DNA of 64,000 nt from Candidatus Sumerlaeota bacterium (GCA_017161655.1 JADFCV010000001.1:342164-406163), one strand, 5' to 3'; shown: positions 17,303-27,291, numbered from the stretch's first letter. Numbers and translations are program-made. Notes: generated from the sequence alone by a model not told the origin.

Positions 17303-18361
17303 ATGTTTGCGCGATATCTTTTACAACCCGAAATTGCAGCCGTGCTTGTAAGCGTTATCGTCTCCTATGTTGCGACGTGGTTTGTTCGCGCAGCGATGTG
17401 GCGACTCGGCGTCTTAGATATGCCTACCAGCGAGCGCAAACGCCACCGGAGTCCTGTGCCGTATGAAGGGGGAGTCGCTATTTACTTTGGGTTTGTTGCG
17501 GGCCTTATGACGTATGTCTTTCTGGATTCGTCATCGCTCTTTTGGCTCGATGTGGCAAAATCCCTTATCATCGGAGCAACCGCCAGTACCGCCCTTGGTG
17601 TTATCGACGATGTTATGGATTTGCGACCTTGGGTCAAGCTGGTAGGGCAGTTGCTCATCGGCGTCATGATGTATGAGTTTGGTTTTAGGATTGAGCGAAT
17701 CAGTAATCCTTTCGGTGCCGAACTCAGTGTTATGGGCGTTATAAGTCTCGTTGGCACTGTGCTATGGTTTGCTTTACTAATGAACGGGATTAACATGATT
17801 GACGGGGTGGATGGTCTTGCTGCTGGCATCGTGGCTATTTCTGGCGCGACATTGGGTGTCATTGCCCTGGATTTACAGCAGCCGGCGGCAGCGATGATCG
17901 CGTTCGTTGTGAGTGCGGCGTGCGTTGGATTTCTGCCACACAACTTCTTCCCGGCTCGAATCTTTATGGGAGATGCAGGAAGCCTTCTTCTTGGTTTTTT
18001 GCTTGCCGCGCTGACTCTGATGTCGAGCAGCAAGACTCCAGCTGTTCTGACCCTTGCTGTGCCTATTGTGGCTGTGTTCCTGCCCCTTTTTGAAACCATT
18101 TTTGCATTCAGCCGTCGTTTAGCCAAAGGACAGCACCCTTTTAAAGCCGACCGCAGCCACTTGCATCACCGATTTCTGGATCTTGGATTCACGGAGCGCC
18201 GCACCGTTCTCATTCTTTACTATCTCACGGCGTACGTTGGTGTGATTGCGTACGTGCTGCAAAAGCTTGAGTCCCGCCTGACATTGCTCATGGCGTTTTT
18301 TCTTGGTCTTGGCTTGCTGCTTCTCGCTGAAAGTATGGCCTATCTGCACGAACGGCGGTAG
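17303..18361 (+). CDS. WecA/TagO/MraY-type undecaprenyl-phosphate glycosyl-1-phosphate transferase
   Basis: 'DMPTSERKRHRSPVPYEGGVAIYFG', 'GVIDDVMDLRPWVKLVGQ', 'NGINMIDGVDGLAAG', 'FPARIFMGDAGSLLLGF', 'DRSHLHHRFLDLGF'. Confidence 0.92.
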   Translation: MFARYLLQPEIAAVLVSVIVSYVATWFVRAAMWRLGVLDMPTSERKRHRSPVPYEGGVAIYFGFVAGLMTYVFLDSSSLFWLDVAKSLIIGATASTALGVIDDVMDLRPWVKLVGQLLIGVMMYEFGFRIERISNPFGAELSVMGVISLVGTVLWFALLMNGINMIDGVDGLAAGIVAISGATLGVIALDLQQPAAAMIAFVVSAACVGFLPHNFFPARIFMGDAGSLLLGFLLAALTLMSSSKTPAVLTLAVPIVAVFLPLFETIFAFSRRLAKGQHPFKADRSHLHHRFLDLGFTERRTVLILYYLTAYVGVIAYVLQKLESRLTLLMAFFLGLGLLLLAESMAYLHERR

Positions 18362-19122
18362 TGCTGCCGGGAAGAATGTTTCCGTCGCATGCTTTTCAGC
18401 CGCTCCCAGGCATCCAGGCGCCGCTGTATCGGTGCTGCGATCCGAGCATTGATTTCATCAATACATTCTTTGATCTTTGACCGGTCTTCGAGTCGTTCGA
18501 CGGTGATTGGGGCATGATAGGTCACGATGATCGGTCGGAACCAGCGGGGTAGCAGATTTTGCCGTGGCCAGGCTTCGTATGCGCCAACAATTGAGACCGG
18601 AACAATTGTCGCCCCTGTCGCAAGTGCCAGGCGTGCAACGCCAGGCTCAAACGGACAAAGCTTTCCTGTGGCACTGCGACCTCCTTCCGGAAAAATGAGC
18701 ACGACTTCATTGTTTTTAAGAACCTTGAGTGTCTCTACCACTGCGCTCTTGTCGGGGGCCTCCTGCTTTACTGGAAAAGCCCCATAAAGACTGATCCACC
18801 AGCCTAGAATAGGAATGCGAAACAATGGCTCCATTGCCATGAAGCGCATCCGGTAAGGGATCCCGGCTGGGATGACGCAGGCATCGTAGTAGGAAACATG
18901 GTTAGGCGCAATGATGGCGGGGCCTTGCCCTGGCAGATTCTCGCAGCGGCGATAACGAAGACAGTGAAAAACGCGAAAATAAATGATAAAAACTATACGC
19001 GTTAACTCCCAAAGAATGTTGGTGCGGAGAATGTCGCCCCTTGGTCTCGCAAGGCCTGGCATGAGTTTTCTTAGCATTGCTCCGTCATCCAGAAATTCAC
19101 AGTTTTCGAGATCATGTTTCAA
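18340..19122 (-). CDS. plsC: 1-acyl-sn-glycerol-3-phosphate acyltransferase (PlsC family)
   Basis: 'APNHVSYYDACVIPAG' NHx4D motif, 'VVLIFPEGGRSATGKLCPFEPGVARLA'. Confidence 0.88.
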   Translation of the reverse strand: MKHDLENCEFLDDGAMLRKLMPGLARPRGDILRTNILWELTRIVFIIYFRVFHCLRYRRCENLPGQGPAIIAPNHVSYYDACVIPAGIPYRMRFMAMEPLFRIPILGWWISLYGAFPVKQEAPDKSAVVETLKVLKNNEVVLIFPEGGRSATGKLCPFEPGVARLALATGATIVPVSIVGAYEAWPRQNLLPRWFRPIIVTYHAPITVERLEDRSKIKECIDEINARIAAPIQRRLDAWERLKSMRRKHSSRQHYRRSCR

Positions 19123-19234
19123 ATTGCCTACGTGTCCGCTCCTATATTATGAGGTTTCAGCTGTTTGCAAGGCTGCATGGAAGAGGCTGGTCGTATTATT
19201 TACTTTCATCGCAGGAGGAGTCTGAGCTGGACTC

Positions 19235-20743
19235 ATGAGAATTGAGTTAGTTTCGCATACCAGGAAGCACGGTTTTCGACGCGACGCCCTGCTTGCCATT
19301 ATTCTAGAGGATGCCAAGAAACGCGAGTTTCCCATCCCTCACGTCCTTGAAAGTCGTGGATTCGGAGAACTGTGGAGGAAGGTTTATCCTCTTCTGGTAG
19401 CTCAGGAGAGTGCTCCGGAATTGTTCCCCGCAATCGGGTCAGAGGGACTTCCTGCTCATCTGTGTGCTCTTGTGCCTGCGCGGATCAAAAACCTTCCAAT
19501 CGATGAAGCGCAGCGGGTGGTTGGCGCGCGAGTCGCAAGGTTCGCGCACGATCTAAACGTGCAGCGTGTTTATCTTCTTGTCATCGGTGACGACTGTCAC
19601 GCAGTTTCCTTGCGAATAGTAGAGGGAGCCATTCTCGGAGCGTATTCCTTCACCCGCTACCGAAACTCGACAAGCGAGCCTGAACTCCAGGTGGAGCTTT
19701 TGTGTGACGAAGGTGCAATGAAAACTTTGCGGAGCGAGCTCCGTGGGATTCAATTGGTTGCCAACTTGCAGAATCGCATTCGCGATATCGTCAACGAAGG
19801 GCCAACGGAATGTGGGCCCGATCGCCTTATCGAGCATGCGAGACAGATTGCCCGTTCAGCTGGCTTAGAAATGGACGTCATCCGCGGACGACAGCTTGAG
19901 CGTTCGGGGTATACTGGCATAGTAATGGTAGGAAAAGGCGCGGATGAAGCCCCCGCCATGATTATCCTGCGCCACACGCCCAGGAAAAGGAAAACTGCTA
20001 AAAAATTAGCACTGGTAGGTAAGGCGGTGACGTTTGACGCTGGCGGTTACTGCCTGAAACCCGGGAAAGATATGTGGCTGATGAAGGGCGACATGGCTGG
20101 TGGCGCAGCAGTTCTGGGGGCCATGGCAGCTATCGCTCAATTAGATATTCGCCAAGATGTCATCGGCATTGTTCCCTGTGCGAAAAACCTTGTGAGCAGG
20201 TCCGCGTATCTTCCTGGCGACGTCATCCGCACGAAAATTGGAAAATCGATTCACGTGACAAATACCGATGCAGAAGGGCGGCTTCTGCTTGCAGATGGGC
20301 TTATTCGCGCCGGTGAGGAAAAAGCTAGTGTCATCGTTGATATCGCAACATTGACCGGATCCGTTGTTCGTGCACTTGGGAGTTCGATCGCAGGTATCAT
20401 GGGCAACGACCCTGAGCTCGTTCATTCCATCATCTCTGCTGGGGCATCGGTAGGAGAAGCGTTCTGGGAGCTGCCCCTAGTTGCAGAGTACAAAGAGCAA
20501 CTGAAGAGCGAAGTCGCAGATCTCGATAATGTCGGTAAGTCGCCAAACGCTGGCTCCATTATTGGTGGTCTTTTTCTTCAAGAATTTGTGCCGGCAGGAG
20601 TAAAATGGGCGCACCTTGACATCGCAGGCCCATTCTTCTTTGAAAAACGTTGGCGTTATTACAGCGCTGGAGCCACCGGTTTTGGTGTGCGCACATTGGT
20701 GCGCTTTGTCAGCGAGTTTGACTCCATCTGCACCAAGACTTAG
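19235..20743 (+). CDS. pepA: M17 leucyl aminopeptidase
   Basis: 'LVGKAVTFDAGGYCLKPGKDMWLMKGDMAGGAAV', 'VTNTDAEGRLLLADGLI', 'KWAHLDIAGP'. Confidence 0.93.
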   Translation: MRIELVSHTRKHGFRRDALLAIILEDAKKREFPIPHVLESRGFGELWRKVYPLLVAQESAPELFPAIGSEGLPAHLCALVPARIKNLPIDEAQRVVGARVARFAHDLNVQRVYLLVIGDDCHAVSLRIVEGAILGAYSFTRYRNSTSEPELQVELLCDEGAMKTLRSELRGIQLVANLQNRIRDIVNEGPTECGPDRLIEHARQIARSAGLEMDVIRGRQLERSGYTGIVMVGKGADEAPAMIILRHTPRKRKTAKKLALVGKAVTFDAGGYCLKPGKDMWLMKGDMAGGAAVLGAMAAIAQLDIRQDVIGIVPCAKNLVSRSAYLPGDVIRTKIGKSIHVTNTDAEGRLLLADGLIRAGEEKASVIVDIATLTGSVVRALGSSIAGIMGNDPELVHSIISAGASVGEAFWELPLVAEYKEQLKSEVADLDNVGKSPNAGSIIGGLFLQEFVPAGVKWAHLDIAGPFFFEKRWRYYSAGATGFGVRTLVRFVSEFDSICTKT

Positions 20744-20770
20744 GGCGCAATTTCTTGGAGGTGCAGGGTT

Positions 20771-21511
20771 GTGTGGTCGTCGTTTACAAAAGACGAAAAA
20801 AAGCTGTTCATCTTTCTGCTTGTGTTGCTCTGCCTGGGCGCCGTCGTCCTTCCCTACATCGATGGTCGTCGCAAGGTGGACATCTTTACCGCGCGTGGTT
20901 CGGAGGAGACAAACGCAGCCAAGCCTGAGAGAAGAGGAAGACCGACGGCATCGCGAGGCAGTGACGCGCCGGGGAGAGCATCAAATCTGCTCGATCTGAA
21001 CACTGCAACGGAGTCACAGTTGGTTGGCCTGCCAGGAATCGGTCCTGTACGAGCCGCCGCTATTGTCGCTTATCGAAACCAACATGGCCCTTTTCAGTCT
21101 TTAGAAGATCTTGCCAAAGTACATGGGGTTGGAAAGGCCACACTGCGTAGCCTGGAAGGCTTTGTCACAGTGGGAGTCTCGCAGCAGGAAACGTCGAGCA
21201 CTGCTTCTCAGGATCATGCCAATAAAACCATCGGTTTCACTCCTTCCCCGCCGAGTACTCCACTCACGAATCCCTCTGGTCCGGGAAGCGGCACTTTACC
21301 ACCTATGCCATCAGCCGCCGTTCTCGACCTCAACGCTGCAACTGTTGAACAGCTCAGTGAGCTTGAGCAAATAGGTCCCATCCTTGCTCAGCGGATCGTG
21401 GAGTACCGCAACAAGAACGGGCGTTTTACGAACATAGAGCAGCTCGACAAAGTGCCAGGTATCGGCAAGAAGCGAATAGAACTTAATAGGCACCGATTGA
21501 TTGTGCGTTGA
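20771..21511 (+). CDS. ComEA-like protein with N-terminal TM and two helix-hairpin-helix domains
   Basis: 'LLDLNTATESQLVGLPGIGPVRAAAIVAYRNQHGPFQSLEDLAKVHGVGKATL' and 'VLDLNAATVEQLSELEQIGPILAQRIVEYRNKNGRFTNIEQLDKVPGIGKKRI'; GTG start. Confidence 0.88.
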   Translation: MWSSFTKDEKKLFIFLLVLLCLGAVVLPYIDGRRKVDIFTARGSEETNAAKPERRGRPTASRGSDAPGRASNLLDLNTATESQLVGLPGIGPVRAAAIVAYRNQHGPFQSLEDLAKVHGVGKATLRSLEGFVTVGVSQQETSSTASQDHANKTIGFTPSPPSTPLTNPSGPGSGTLPPMPSAAVLDLNAATVEQLSELEQIGPILAQRIVEYRNKNGRFTNIEQLDKVPGIGKKRIELNRHRLIVR

Positions 21512-21516
21512 GGTCG

Positions 21517-22647
21517 TTACAAATAAACGCGCTGGAGTCGCTGACCAACTCTCGTCGTAAGTTCGTAGCCGATAGTACCAATTTGCTGTGCGACGACTTC
21601 TGGCCGCAGAACAGTGTTTCCGCTTCGACCGAACGCAAGGACTTCGTCCCCAACCGCCACGTCCGGAACATCAGTCACGTCAATCAATAACAGATCCATG
21701 CATACGCGTCCAACCTGGGGTACAAGGGTGCCACGAACTGCCATTTGGGTTTTGTTGCTGGCATGTCGCGGGTAACCGTCGGCGTAACCGAGCGGAACAG
21801 TGGCTATGCGAGAGGGGCGCCTAGTGACAAAGGTATGACCGTAACTCAACCCAGTCCCAGCCGGAACATCTTTAACGAAAATCACGCGTGTTTTCATGCT
21901 CATCGCAGGGATGAGATTCGGACGTGCCTGCACCTCGAAACTAGGTAGTTGACCGTAAAGGCTTATTCCTGGCCGCACGGCGTCAAAATGTGCCTCGGGA
22001 AAATCGAGTAAGGCTGCTGAGTTTGCCAGGTGAAAGCATGGGACGTCGATCCCTGCCGTCTTGATCGTATCTCGAACACTCGCAAATGTTGCAATTTGTT
22101 TGCTGGTCAGCTCACGGTCTGTCGTGTCGGCGCACGGCAAATGACTCATAACGCCTGCGATCTTCATGCAGTCGAAAGTCGTGATTTTTCGAATGAACTC
22201 GAGTGCGTGAGAGGGAGGTAGTCCTAGCCGTCCCATCCCGACATCGATTTTCACATGAACGCGTGCAACTTTTTTAAGCACTCGTGCCGCTGCAACAATT
22301 GCTTCCACGTGGTCTTCTGCGCAGACAACCATTTCGCAGTCGAGCCCCAGAAGAGCCACGGCCTGGCCGGATAGGGGAGGACCAAAAACAAGTATTCGCG
22401 AACAAATGCCGGCTTCTCTCAATTGAGCAGCTTCTTCTGCCCGGGCCACACACAAAACCTTTGCGCCTTCCTCCACAAGCACGCGGGCAGTCTTGACTGC
22501 TCCGTGCCCGTAGGCGTCCGCCTTGATCACTCCGAAAACTTCGACGTTAGGTGCCGCATATTTTTTGAGTTCCCTGTAGTTGTGGCGGATCGCACCGAGG
22601 TCGATTTCTATCCATGAAATTGGTTCGATCTGGGATCCCGTTTCCAT
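21517..22647 (-). CDS. alr: Alanine racemase
   Basis: 'SWIEIDLGAIRHNYRELKKYAAPNVEVFGVIKADAYGHGAV', 'RPGISLYGQLP', 'GRVCMDLLLIDVTD'; start trimmed from 22686 to avoid pgsA overlap. Confidence 0.93.
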   Translation of the reverse strand: METGSQIEPISWIEIDLGAIRHNYRELKKYAAPNVEVFGVIKADAYGHGAVKTARVLVEEGAKVLCVARAEEAAQLREAGICSRILVFGPPLSGQAVALLGLDCEMVVCAEDHVEAIVAAARVLKKVARVHVKIDVGMGRLGLPPSHALEFIRKITTFDCMKIAGVMSHLPCADTTDRELTSKQIATFASVRDTIKTAGIDVPCFHLANSAALLDFPEAHFDAVRPGISLYGQLPSFEVQARPNLIPAMSMKTRVIFVKDVPAGTGLSYGHTFVTRRPSRIATVPLGYADGYPRHASNKTQMAVRGTLVPQVGRVCMDLLLIDVTDVPDVAVGDEVLAFGRSGNTVLRPEVVAQQIGTIGYELTTRVGQRLQRVYL

Positions 22648-22655
22648 TTTTTCGC

Positions 22656-23282
22656 TTACTCGGAAATGATGTCTCGGTTTTTCCACAAGTATTGAATGCC
22701 CGAAGCGATAGTGAGAGCGACAATCACAAAAAGAATGAGCAGAAAGGTAATGCTCAAAAATCGCTCAGCAAGTGGGAGCATTTCCGCATGTTTCCAGCGG
22801 AGATAATCACGCAGACAGAGCCCCGCGAGCACAATTCCGATTCCGACGAGTTGGCTGATAGTTTTGTGTTTTCCTAGGTAGTCGGCCTGAATGATTCTTC
22901 CTCTTTCGAGAGCCAGGGCGCGCAGGCCGGTGACGAGAAATTCCCGTGCGAGAATGACAATAATAGCCCAAGCGGGGAAAATCGGTCGTTTTTCAGAAAG
23001 ATCGAGTTCTACAAAAGCCACGAAAGCCGACATTGTGAGAAGCTTGTCCGCTAACGGGTCCATGAGTTTGCCAAAATTTGTTACAAGGTGATAGCGGCGG
23101 GCAAGATAACCATCAATCATATCGGTGAGTGCAGCTACGACAAAAAACAAAAATGCGAGAATTCTGGCAAAGAAAACGACGTCCAGTCGCGTGGTCACAT
23201 TCTCCGCTAGTAAAAGACCAACGAAAAAAGGAATAAGGATAATTCGTAGAATTGTTATTTTATTTGGCAGATTCAGCTTCAT
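22656..23282 (-). CDS. pgsA: CDP-diacylglycerol--glycerol-3-phosphate 3-phosphatidyltransferase
   Basis: 'MKLNLPNKITILRIILIPFFVGLLL', CDP-OH-P motif 'DMIDGYLARRYHLVTNFGKLMDPLADKLL'. Confidence 0.93.
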   Translation of the reverse strand: MKLNLPNKITILRIILIPFFVGLLLAENVTTRLDVVFFARILAFLFFVVAALTDMIDGYLARRYHLVTNFGKLMDPLADKLLTMSAFVAFVELDLSEKRPIFPAWAIIVILAREFLVTGLRALALERGRIIQADYLGKHKTISQLVGIGIVLAGLCLRDYLRWKHAEMLPLAERFLSITFLLILFVIVALTIASGIQYLWKNRDIISE

Positions 23283-23293
23283 GACTTTCCCGA

Positions 23294-23857
23294 TTAAAAC
23301 GCGCCACTCGAAACATAAAAGTGCAATATCGTATCTCCGTAACTCTCGCATCGGAAGCGACGCAACCGTTCACAAGTGTCCGGTAACAATTCTCGAGGCG
23401 AAGACTGGATGACAACCACAGCAGAGGATTCTAGTGGTAAATGAATAGCTACTGATTCGAGAGATCGCAGAGCTTCTCCAGTGTCGTATGGTGGATCCGA
23501 GAAAACGAGGTGATAACGCGGCCAGCCAGTGGTCTTCTGCATCTCAAGCCAACGCTTGGCGTCAGCGCGAACAACCCGACATCGTTGCTCATAGCCAAGT
23601 TTTTTGATATTATCACGCAGTGCCTGCAGAGCCCTTTCACCTCGCTCAACGAAAGTGCATTCGACCGCTCCCCGGCTCAGCGCTTCGAGCCCGAGGCTTC
23701 CGGCTCCAGCGTATAGGTCGAGAACGACGGCACCCATGACTTCATGGCGCAAGATATTGAACAACGACTCTCGCACTCGCCCAAGGGTTGGCCGAGTATC
23801 GCCACCCCGGGGAGCTTTTAAAACGAATCCCTTTTTCTCGCCAGCAATAATTCGCAT
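23294..23857 (-). CDS. rsmD: 16S rRNA (guanine966-N2)-methyltransferase
   Basis: 'MRIIAGEKKGFVLKAPRGGDTRPTLGRVRESLFNIL', 'VLDLYAGAGSLGLEALSRGA', 'FSDPPYDTG'. Confidence 0.92.
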   Translation of the reverse strand: MRIIAGEKKGFVLKAPRGGDTRPTLGRVRESLFNILRHEVMGAVVLDLYAGAGSLGLEALSRGAVECTFVERGERALQALRDNIKKLGYEQRCRVVRADAKRWLEMQKTTGWPRYHLVFSDPPYDTGEALRSLESVAIHLPLESSAVVVIQSSPRELLPDTCERLRRFRCESYGDTILHFYVSSGAF

Positions 23858-23961
23858 CGCTACGATTGTGAGGCCACGTTGAGAGGCCGCTTCAAGACAC
23901 TTTGATTCAGAATTGTATCGTTCATCAACGCAGAACCGACAAAACAGCTAGGAGTCTGCCA

Positions 23962-24336
23962 ATGCCGCACGTAATTTTGCGCGGGACAGTAAAGCTTCAA
24001 GAAGCATGTGAACGTTTCTCCCCTGCAGTGGTTAGCAACGCAGGCTGGATCACGAAGATCACCGACTGCTTTCTCAACTCTCGAGAGACATGCATGCTCT
24101 TTGAAAGCACAGTCGTATGCAAAGGGGTAACGCACAACTTCTATGTACGGGTGGACCAAAAGCAAGACCAGATAACTGTACGCATTGAGCCTCGAACCAA
24201 CGTCGAAAAGAACGACGGCGTCAAACGTGCGGTTGCCATGGCTGCTCAGTTTCTCGCATCATTGTTTCCCCAGCTTGCTTTTGAGAAGTCTAACCTACCG
24301 CCCGAAATGCTTGCTGGGCTGGAGGAAAAGCAGTGA
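23962..24336 (+). CDS. Conserved-looking hypothetical protein
   Basis: 124 aa 'MPHVILRGTVKLQEACERFSPAVVSNAGWITKITDCFLNS...', GTGA overlap with trmB suggests a real coupled gene. Confidence 0.6.
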   Translation: MPHVILRGTVKLQEACERFSPAVVSNAGWITKITDCFLNSRETCMLFESTVVCKGVTHNFYVRVDQKQDQITVRIEPRTNVEKNDGVKRAVAMAAQFLASLFPQLAFEKSNLPPEMLAGLEEKQ

Positions 24337-25016
24337 ATCACGATGAAGTTTTGCCAGCCGCTGCAGGCGTTCCTATTTCTTATCCTGATTTGCAGGAGCT
24401 TGGTGATCTCGCCAAAATCTTTCCCCGTCAGGCGCCGCTTGAGTTAGAGATCGGCTGTGGGCGTGGAGATTTTCTCTTAGCGTATGCTTCGCTTCATCCG
24501 GACGTGAATTACTTGGGAGTGGAGCGCAAACTCGTTATTGCTCGAAGAGCTGCCAGTAAATTAGCGCGTGCAGGGTTATCGAATGTACGAATCATACATG
24601 GCGAAATCAGCTACCTCGTAGACCGCTATCTTCCAGATCATTCACTTCAGGCCATTCACTGTTATTTCCCCGATCCATGGCCCAAAAAACGTCACGCTAA
24701 ACGTCGTCTTTTTAAGGAGGGAACGCCTGAGCTTTTCGCAAGGCTTTTACGCCCGGCGGGGCTGGTTCACGTTCGGACGGACGTTCCAGGATATTTCGAG
24801 ACCATTTGTGAACTTTTCGATTCTTCACGCCTCTATGTGCGTGTGGGTGTCCCGGAGGAGCTTCTTGGTTGTCTGACCGGTTTCGAACGTCGGTTTGTGG
24901 CAGAAGGGAAACCAATCTTCCGCGTGAGCTATCAGCTGCAGCCTTTGAGTTATACAGGCGAGCCTGACGACTTGAAGAATAAGGTTGAATCGGCTGACAC
25001 GGGTGTGAAGCGGTAA
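24333..25016 (+). CDS. trmB: tRNA (guanine46-N7)-methyltransferase
   Basis: 'LELEIGCGRGDFLLAYASLHPDVNYLGVERK', 'IHCYFPDPWPKKRHAKRRL'; GTG start. Confidence 0.93.
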   Translation: MNHDEVLPAAAGVPISYPDLQELGDLAKIFPRQAPLELEIGCGRGDFLLAYASLHPDVNYLGVERKLVIARRAASKLARAGLSNVRIIHGEISYLVDRYLPDHSLQAIHCYFPDPWPKKRHAKRRLFKEGTPELFARLLRPAGLVHVRTDVPGYFETICELFDSSRLYVRVGVPEELLGCLTGFERRFVAEGKPIFRVSYQLQPLSYTGEPDDLKNKVESADTGVKR

Positions 25017-25061
25017 TAGCAGGGTCGCGACTCAGTCGAAAATTTTTTGGAGGGAAGGAAC

Positions 25062-26027
25062 GTGCAAGAAATCGCAAGGCGTGCTCTAGATGAGCACGGC
25101 CGGCCGCCAATTGTTTTCTCGGGAACCGCAAGTGTAGAGCTGACGCAGTCAATTTGCGACAATCTGGGAATCACACCGGGAGCCGTCGAAATCCGTCGTT
25201 TTAGCGATGGAGAGATCCGAGTAAAAATCAACGAGAGCGTTCGGGGTGCCAATTGCTTTGTGGTACAGTCTTGCTATACGCCGGTAAATGAGCACCTCAT
25301 GGAGCTGTTCCTCATTCTGGATGCTCTCAAACGCGCCAGCGCAAAGCAGGTGAATGCTATCATTCCTTATTACGGGTATGCTCGGCAGGATCGCAAAGAT
25401 GAAGGTCGTGTCGCGCTATCCGCGCGCTTGGTGGCAAACCTTCTGACCGCAGCTGGAGCCACACGGGTCGTAGCCGTCGACCTGCACTCAGCACAGATTC
25501 AGGGTTTTTTCGACATTCCCGTGGATCATCTCTATGCAGCCCCTGTTTTGGTGGATTATATTCGGAAACGTGGTTTTTCTGATTTCGTCGTTGTGTCGCC
25601 AGATGTCGGGAATGTGAAGCGCGCTCGTTCGTATGCCAGCCGTTTGGGAGCCCCGCTTGCCATCATTGACAAGCGCAGACCTGAGCCAAATGTTGCTGAA
25701 GTCATGAACATTATTGGCGAAGTCAGTGGCAAGGATGTGTTCTTGTTCGATGACATCATTGATACGGCAGGGACGCTTGTCGGAGCTGCTGAAGCACTAA
25801 AAAAACGCGGCGTAGGACGAATCTTCGCTTGCTGCACTCATCCAGTGCTCAGTGGTCCAGCCAAGGAGCGCCTTGCAGCTTCTTGCATTGAGGAGATCAT
25901 TGTCACAGATACGATTCCACAAAGAAACAGCTTGGACAAATTGACAGTGGTTAGCCTGGCGCCAATGCTGGCCGAAGCGATCACCCGAATTCATACTAAT
26001 GAGAGTGTGAGCACACTTTTCCGATGA
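25062..26027 (+). CDS. prs: Ribose-phosphate pyrophosphokinase
   Basis: 'RFSDGEIRVKINESVRGANCFVVQS', 'IIPYYGYARQDRKDEGRVALSARLVANLL', PRPP loop 'VFLFDDIIDTAGTL'; GTG start with strong SD. Confidence 0.95.
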   Translation: MQEIARRALDEHGRPPIVFSGTASVELTQSICDNLGITPGAVEIRRFSDGEIRVKINESVRGANCFVVQSCYTPVNEHLMELFLILDALKRASAKQVNAIIPYYGYARQDRKDEGRVALSARLVANLLTAAGATRVVAVDLHSAQIQGFFDIPVDHLYAAPVLVDYIRKRGFSDFVVVSPDVGNVKRARSYASRLGAPLAIIDKRRPEPNVAEVMNIIGEVSGKDVFLFDDIIDTAGTLVGAAEALKKRGVGRIFACCTHPVLSGPAKERLAASCIEEIIVTDTIPQRNSLDKLTVVSLAPMLAEAITRIHTNESVSTLFR

Positions 26028-26983
26028 GTAACGGACGGCGAAAGGTTCGCCTGAGAGTACCGGCGACAACAGCGAATCTTGGTCCCGGGTTCGACTGCCT
26101 TGGACTCGCGCTTCAGTGGTACAACTACATCGAAATCGCCGAGCAAGATGGGAACGAGCCAGCTTTCATCATCGCAGGACGGGAAGCCCCGGACGATTTG
26201 CCGACAGGTCCAGAGAATCTTACATGGCAAGCCATCGCTCGAGTATTTCGTCTGGCGAACACGCCCATGCCTTCCGTGACAGTGCGGGTAACTATCGAGA
26301 CACCTATCGCACGAGGATTAGGGAGCAGTGCTTCGGCGATTGTAGGGGGAATGGCTGCGGCGAACGAATTCCTGGGAAACCCTGTCCCTTCCGATCAGCT
26401 GGTTGCGGAGATGATCGCTATGGAAGGGCACCCTGATAACGTCGTGGCCTGCTATTACGGTGGACTCACGGCTTCGTTGGTCACGGACTCCGAAGTTTAC
26501 GTTCGCAAATATGATCCTGCTGAATCGCTTCGGTGTGTTCTCATTGTTCCAGATTATCGCCTGTCCACCTCAAGTGCGCGGAAGGTGCTGCCGAGTCGAA
26601 TCCCGGTAAAAGACGCCGTCTTCAACCTGGCACGTATCCCCTTTGTGATTGATAAACTGTGCACCGGCGACGTGTCGGGGCTGGACGTCATCATGGATGA
26701 TCGTCTTCACCAGCCTCACCGACGCAAGCTTATAGCCGAGTACGATCTGATCGAAGCAGAGGCAATGCGAGCCGGAGCCGCTGCAGTTTGTCTCAGTGGT
26801 TCCGGACCTACTCTGCTAGCTATTGCTGACGCAGAACGAGCTGACGTCGTTGCAGATAGCGTTCAGCGGATGCTCAATGACGTTGGCAAAAGGTTTCTTG
26901 TTCAGATTGTTGCGCCTGATGCCCAGGGGGTCTGCGTTGAGGACGAAGCAATTCCGGTCCCCCCGGACGAGCCGAGTCCTTAG
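26024..26983 (+). CDS. thrB: Homoserine kinase (GHMP family)
   Basis: 'RVPATTANLGPGFDCLGLAL', 'PIARGLGSSASAIVGGMAAANEFLG', 'GAAAVCLSGSGPTLLAI'; ATGA overlap with prs. Confidence 0.94.
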   Translation: MSNGRRKVRLRVPATTANLGPGFDCLGLALQWYNYIEIAEQDGNEPAFIIAGREAPDDLPTGPENLTWQAIARVFRLANTPMPSVTVRVTIETPIARGLGSSASAIVGGMAAANEFLGNPVPSDQLVAEMIAMEGHPDNVVACYYGGLTASLVTDSEVYVRKYDPAESLRCVLIVPDYRLSTSSARKVLPSRIPVKDAVFNLARIPFVIDKLCTGDVSGLDVIMDDRLHQPHRRKLIAEYDLIEAEAMRAGAAAVCLSGSGPTLLAIADAERADVVADSVQRMLNDVGKRFLVQIVAPDAQGVCVEDEAIPVPPDEPSP

Positions 26984-27090
26984 GCGCATGCGCTTTGAAA
27001 CGTATAGGATCTGCTTGTTTTGTTTTTCCTTTACCAGAGCACGGGTGGCCTTCTCTCTGGCAGCAACCAGACAAAAGCGGAACCGACGAT

Positions 27091-27291
27091 TCACCACTCG
27101 GCAGGCGGCGGGGTCTTGGCTGGCGTCATAGGCTTCGCCGAGGGAGAGAGATCGGGAATAGGATAGGCGGGTGGACCTACGGGCCTTTCTGTTGGAGCCC
27201 AACCAAGTGTGTTTGTGCGCGAATTATATGCGCACCCTCCCAAAATGAGAGAAACAATCATGAGTGTTATGAAAAGAGTCGCCTTCATCAT
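27091..27291 (-). CDS. Small Pro-rich lipoprotein
   Basis: 'MMKATLFITLMIVSLILGGCAYNSRTNTLGWAPTERPVGPP...' with lipobox L-G-G-C. Confidence 0.6.
   Translation of the reverse strand: MMKATLFITLMIVSLILGGCAYNSRTNTLGWAPTERPVGPPAYPIPDLSPSAKPMTPAKTPPPAEW

Noticed and set aside
17482-18126. 214-aa antisense ORF inside the WecA/MraY-like gene
   Set aside because: Low-complexity antisense of TM-rich coding sequence.
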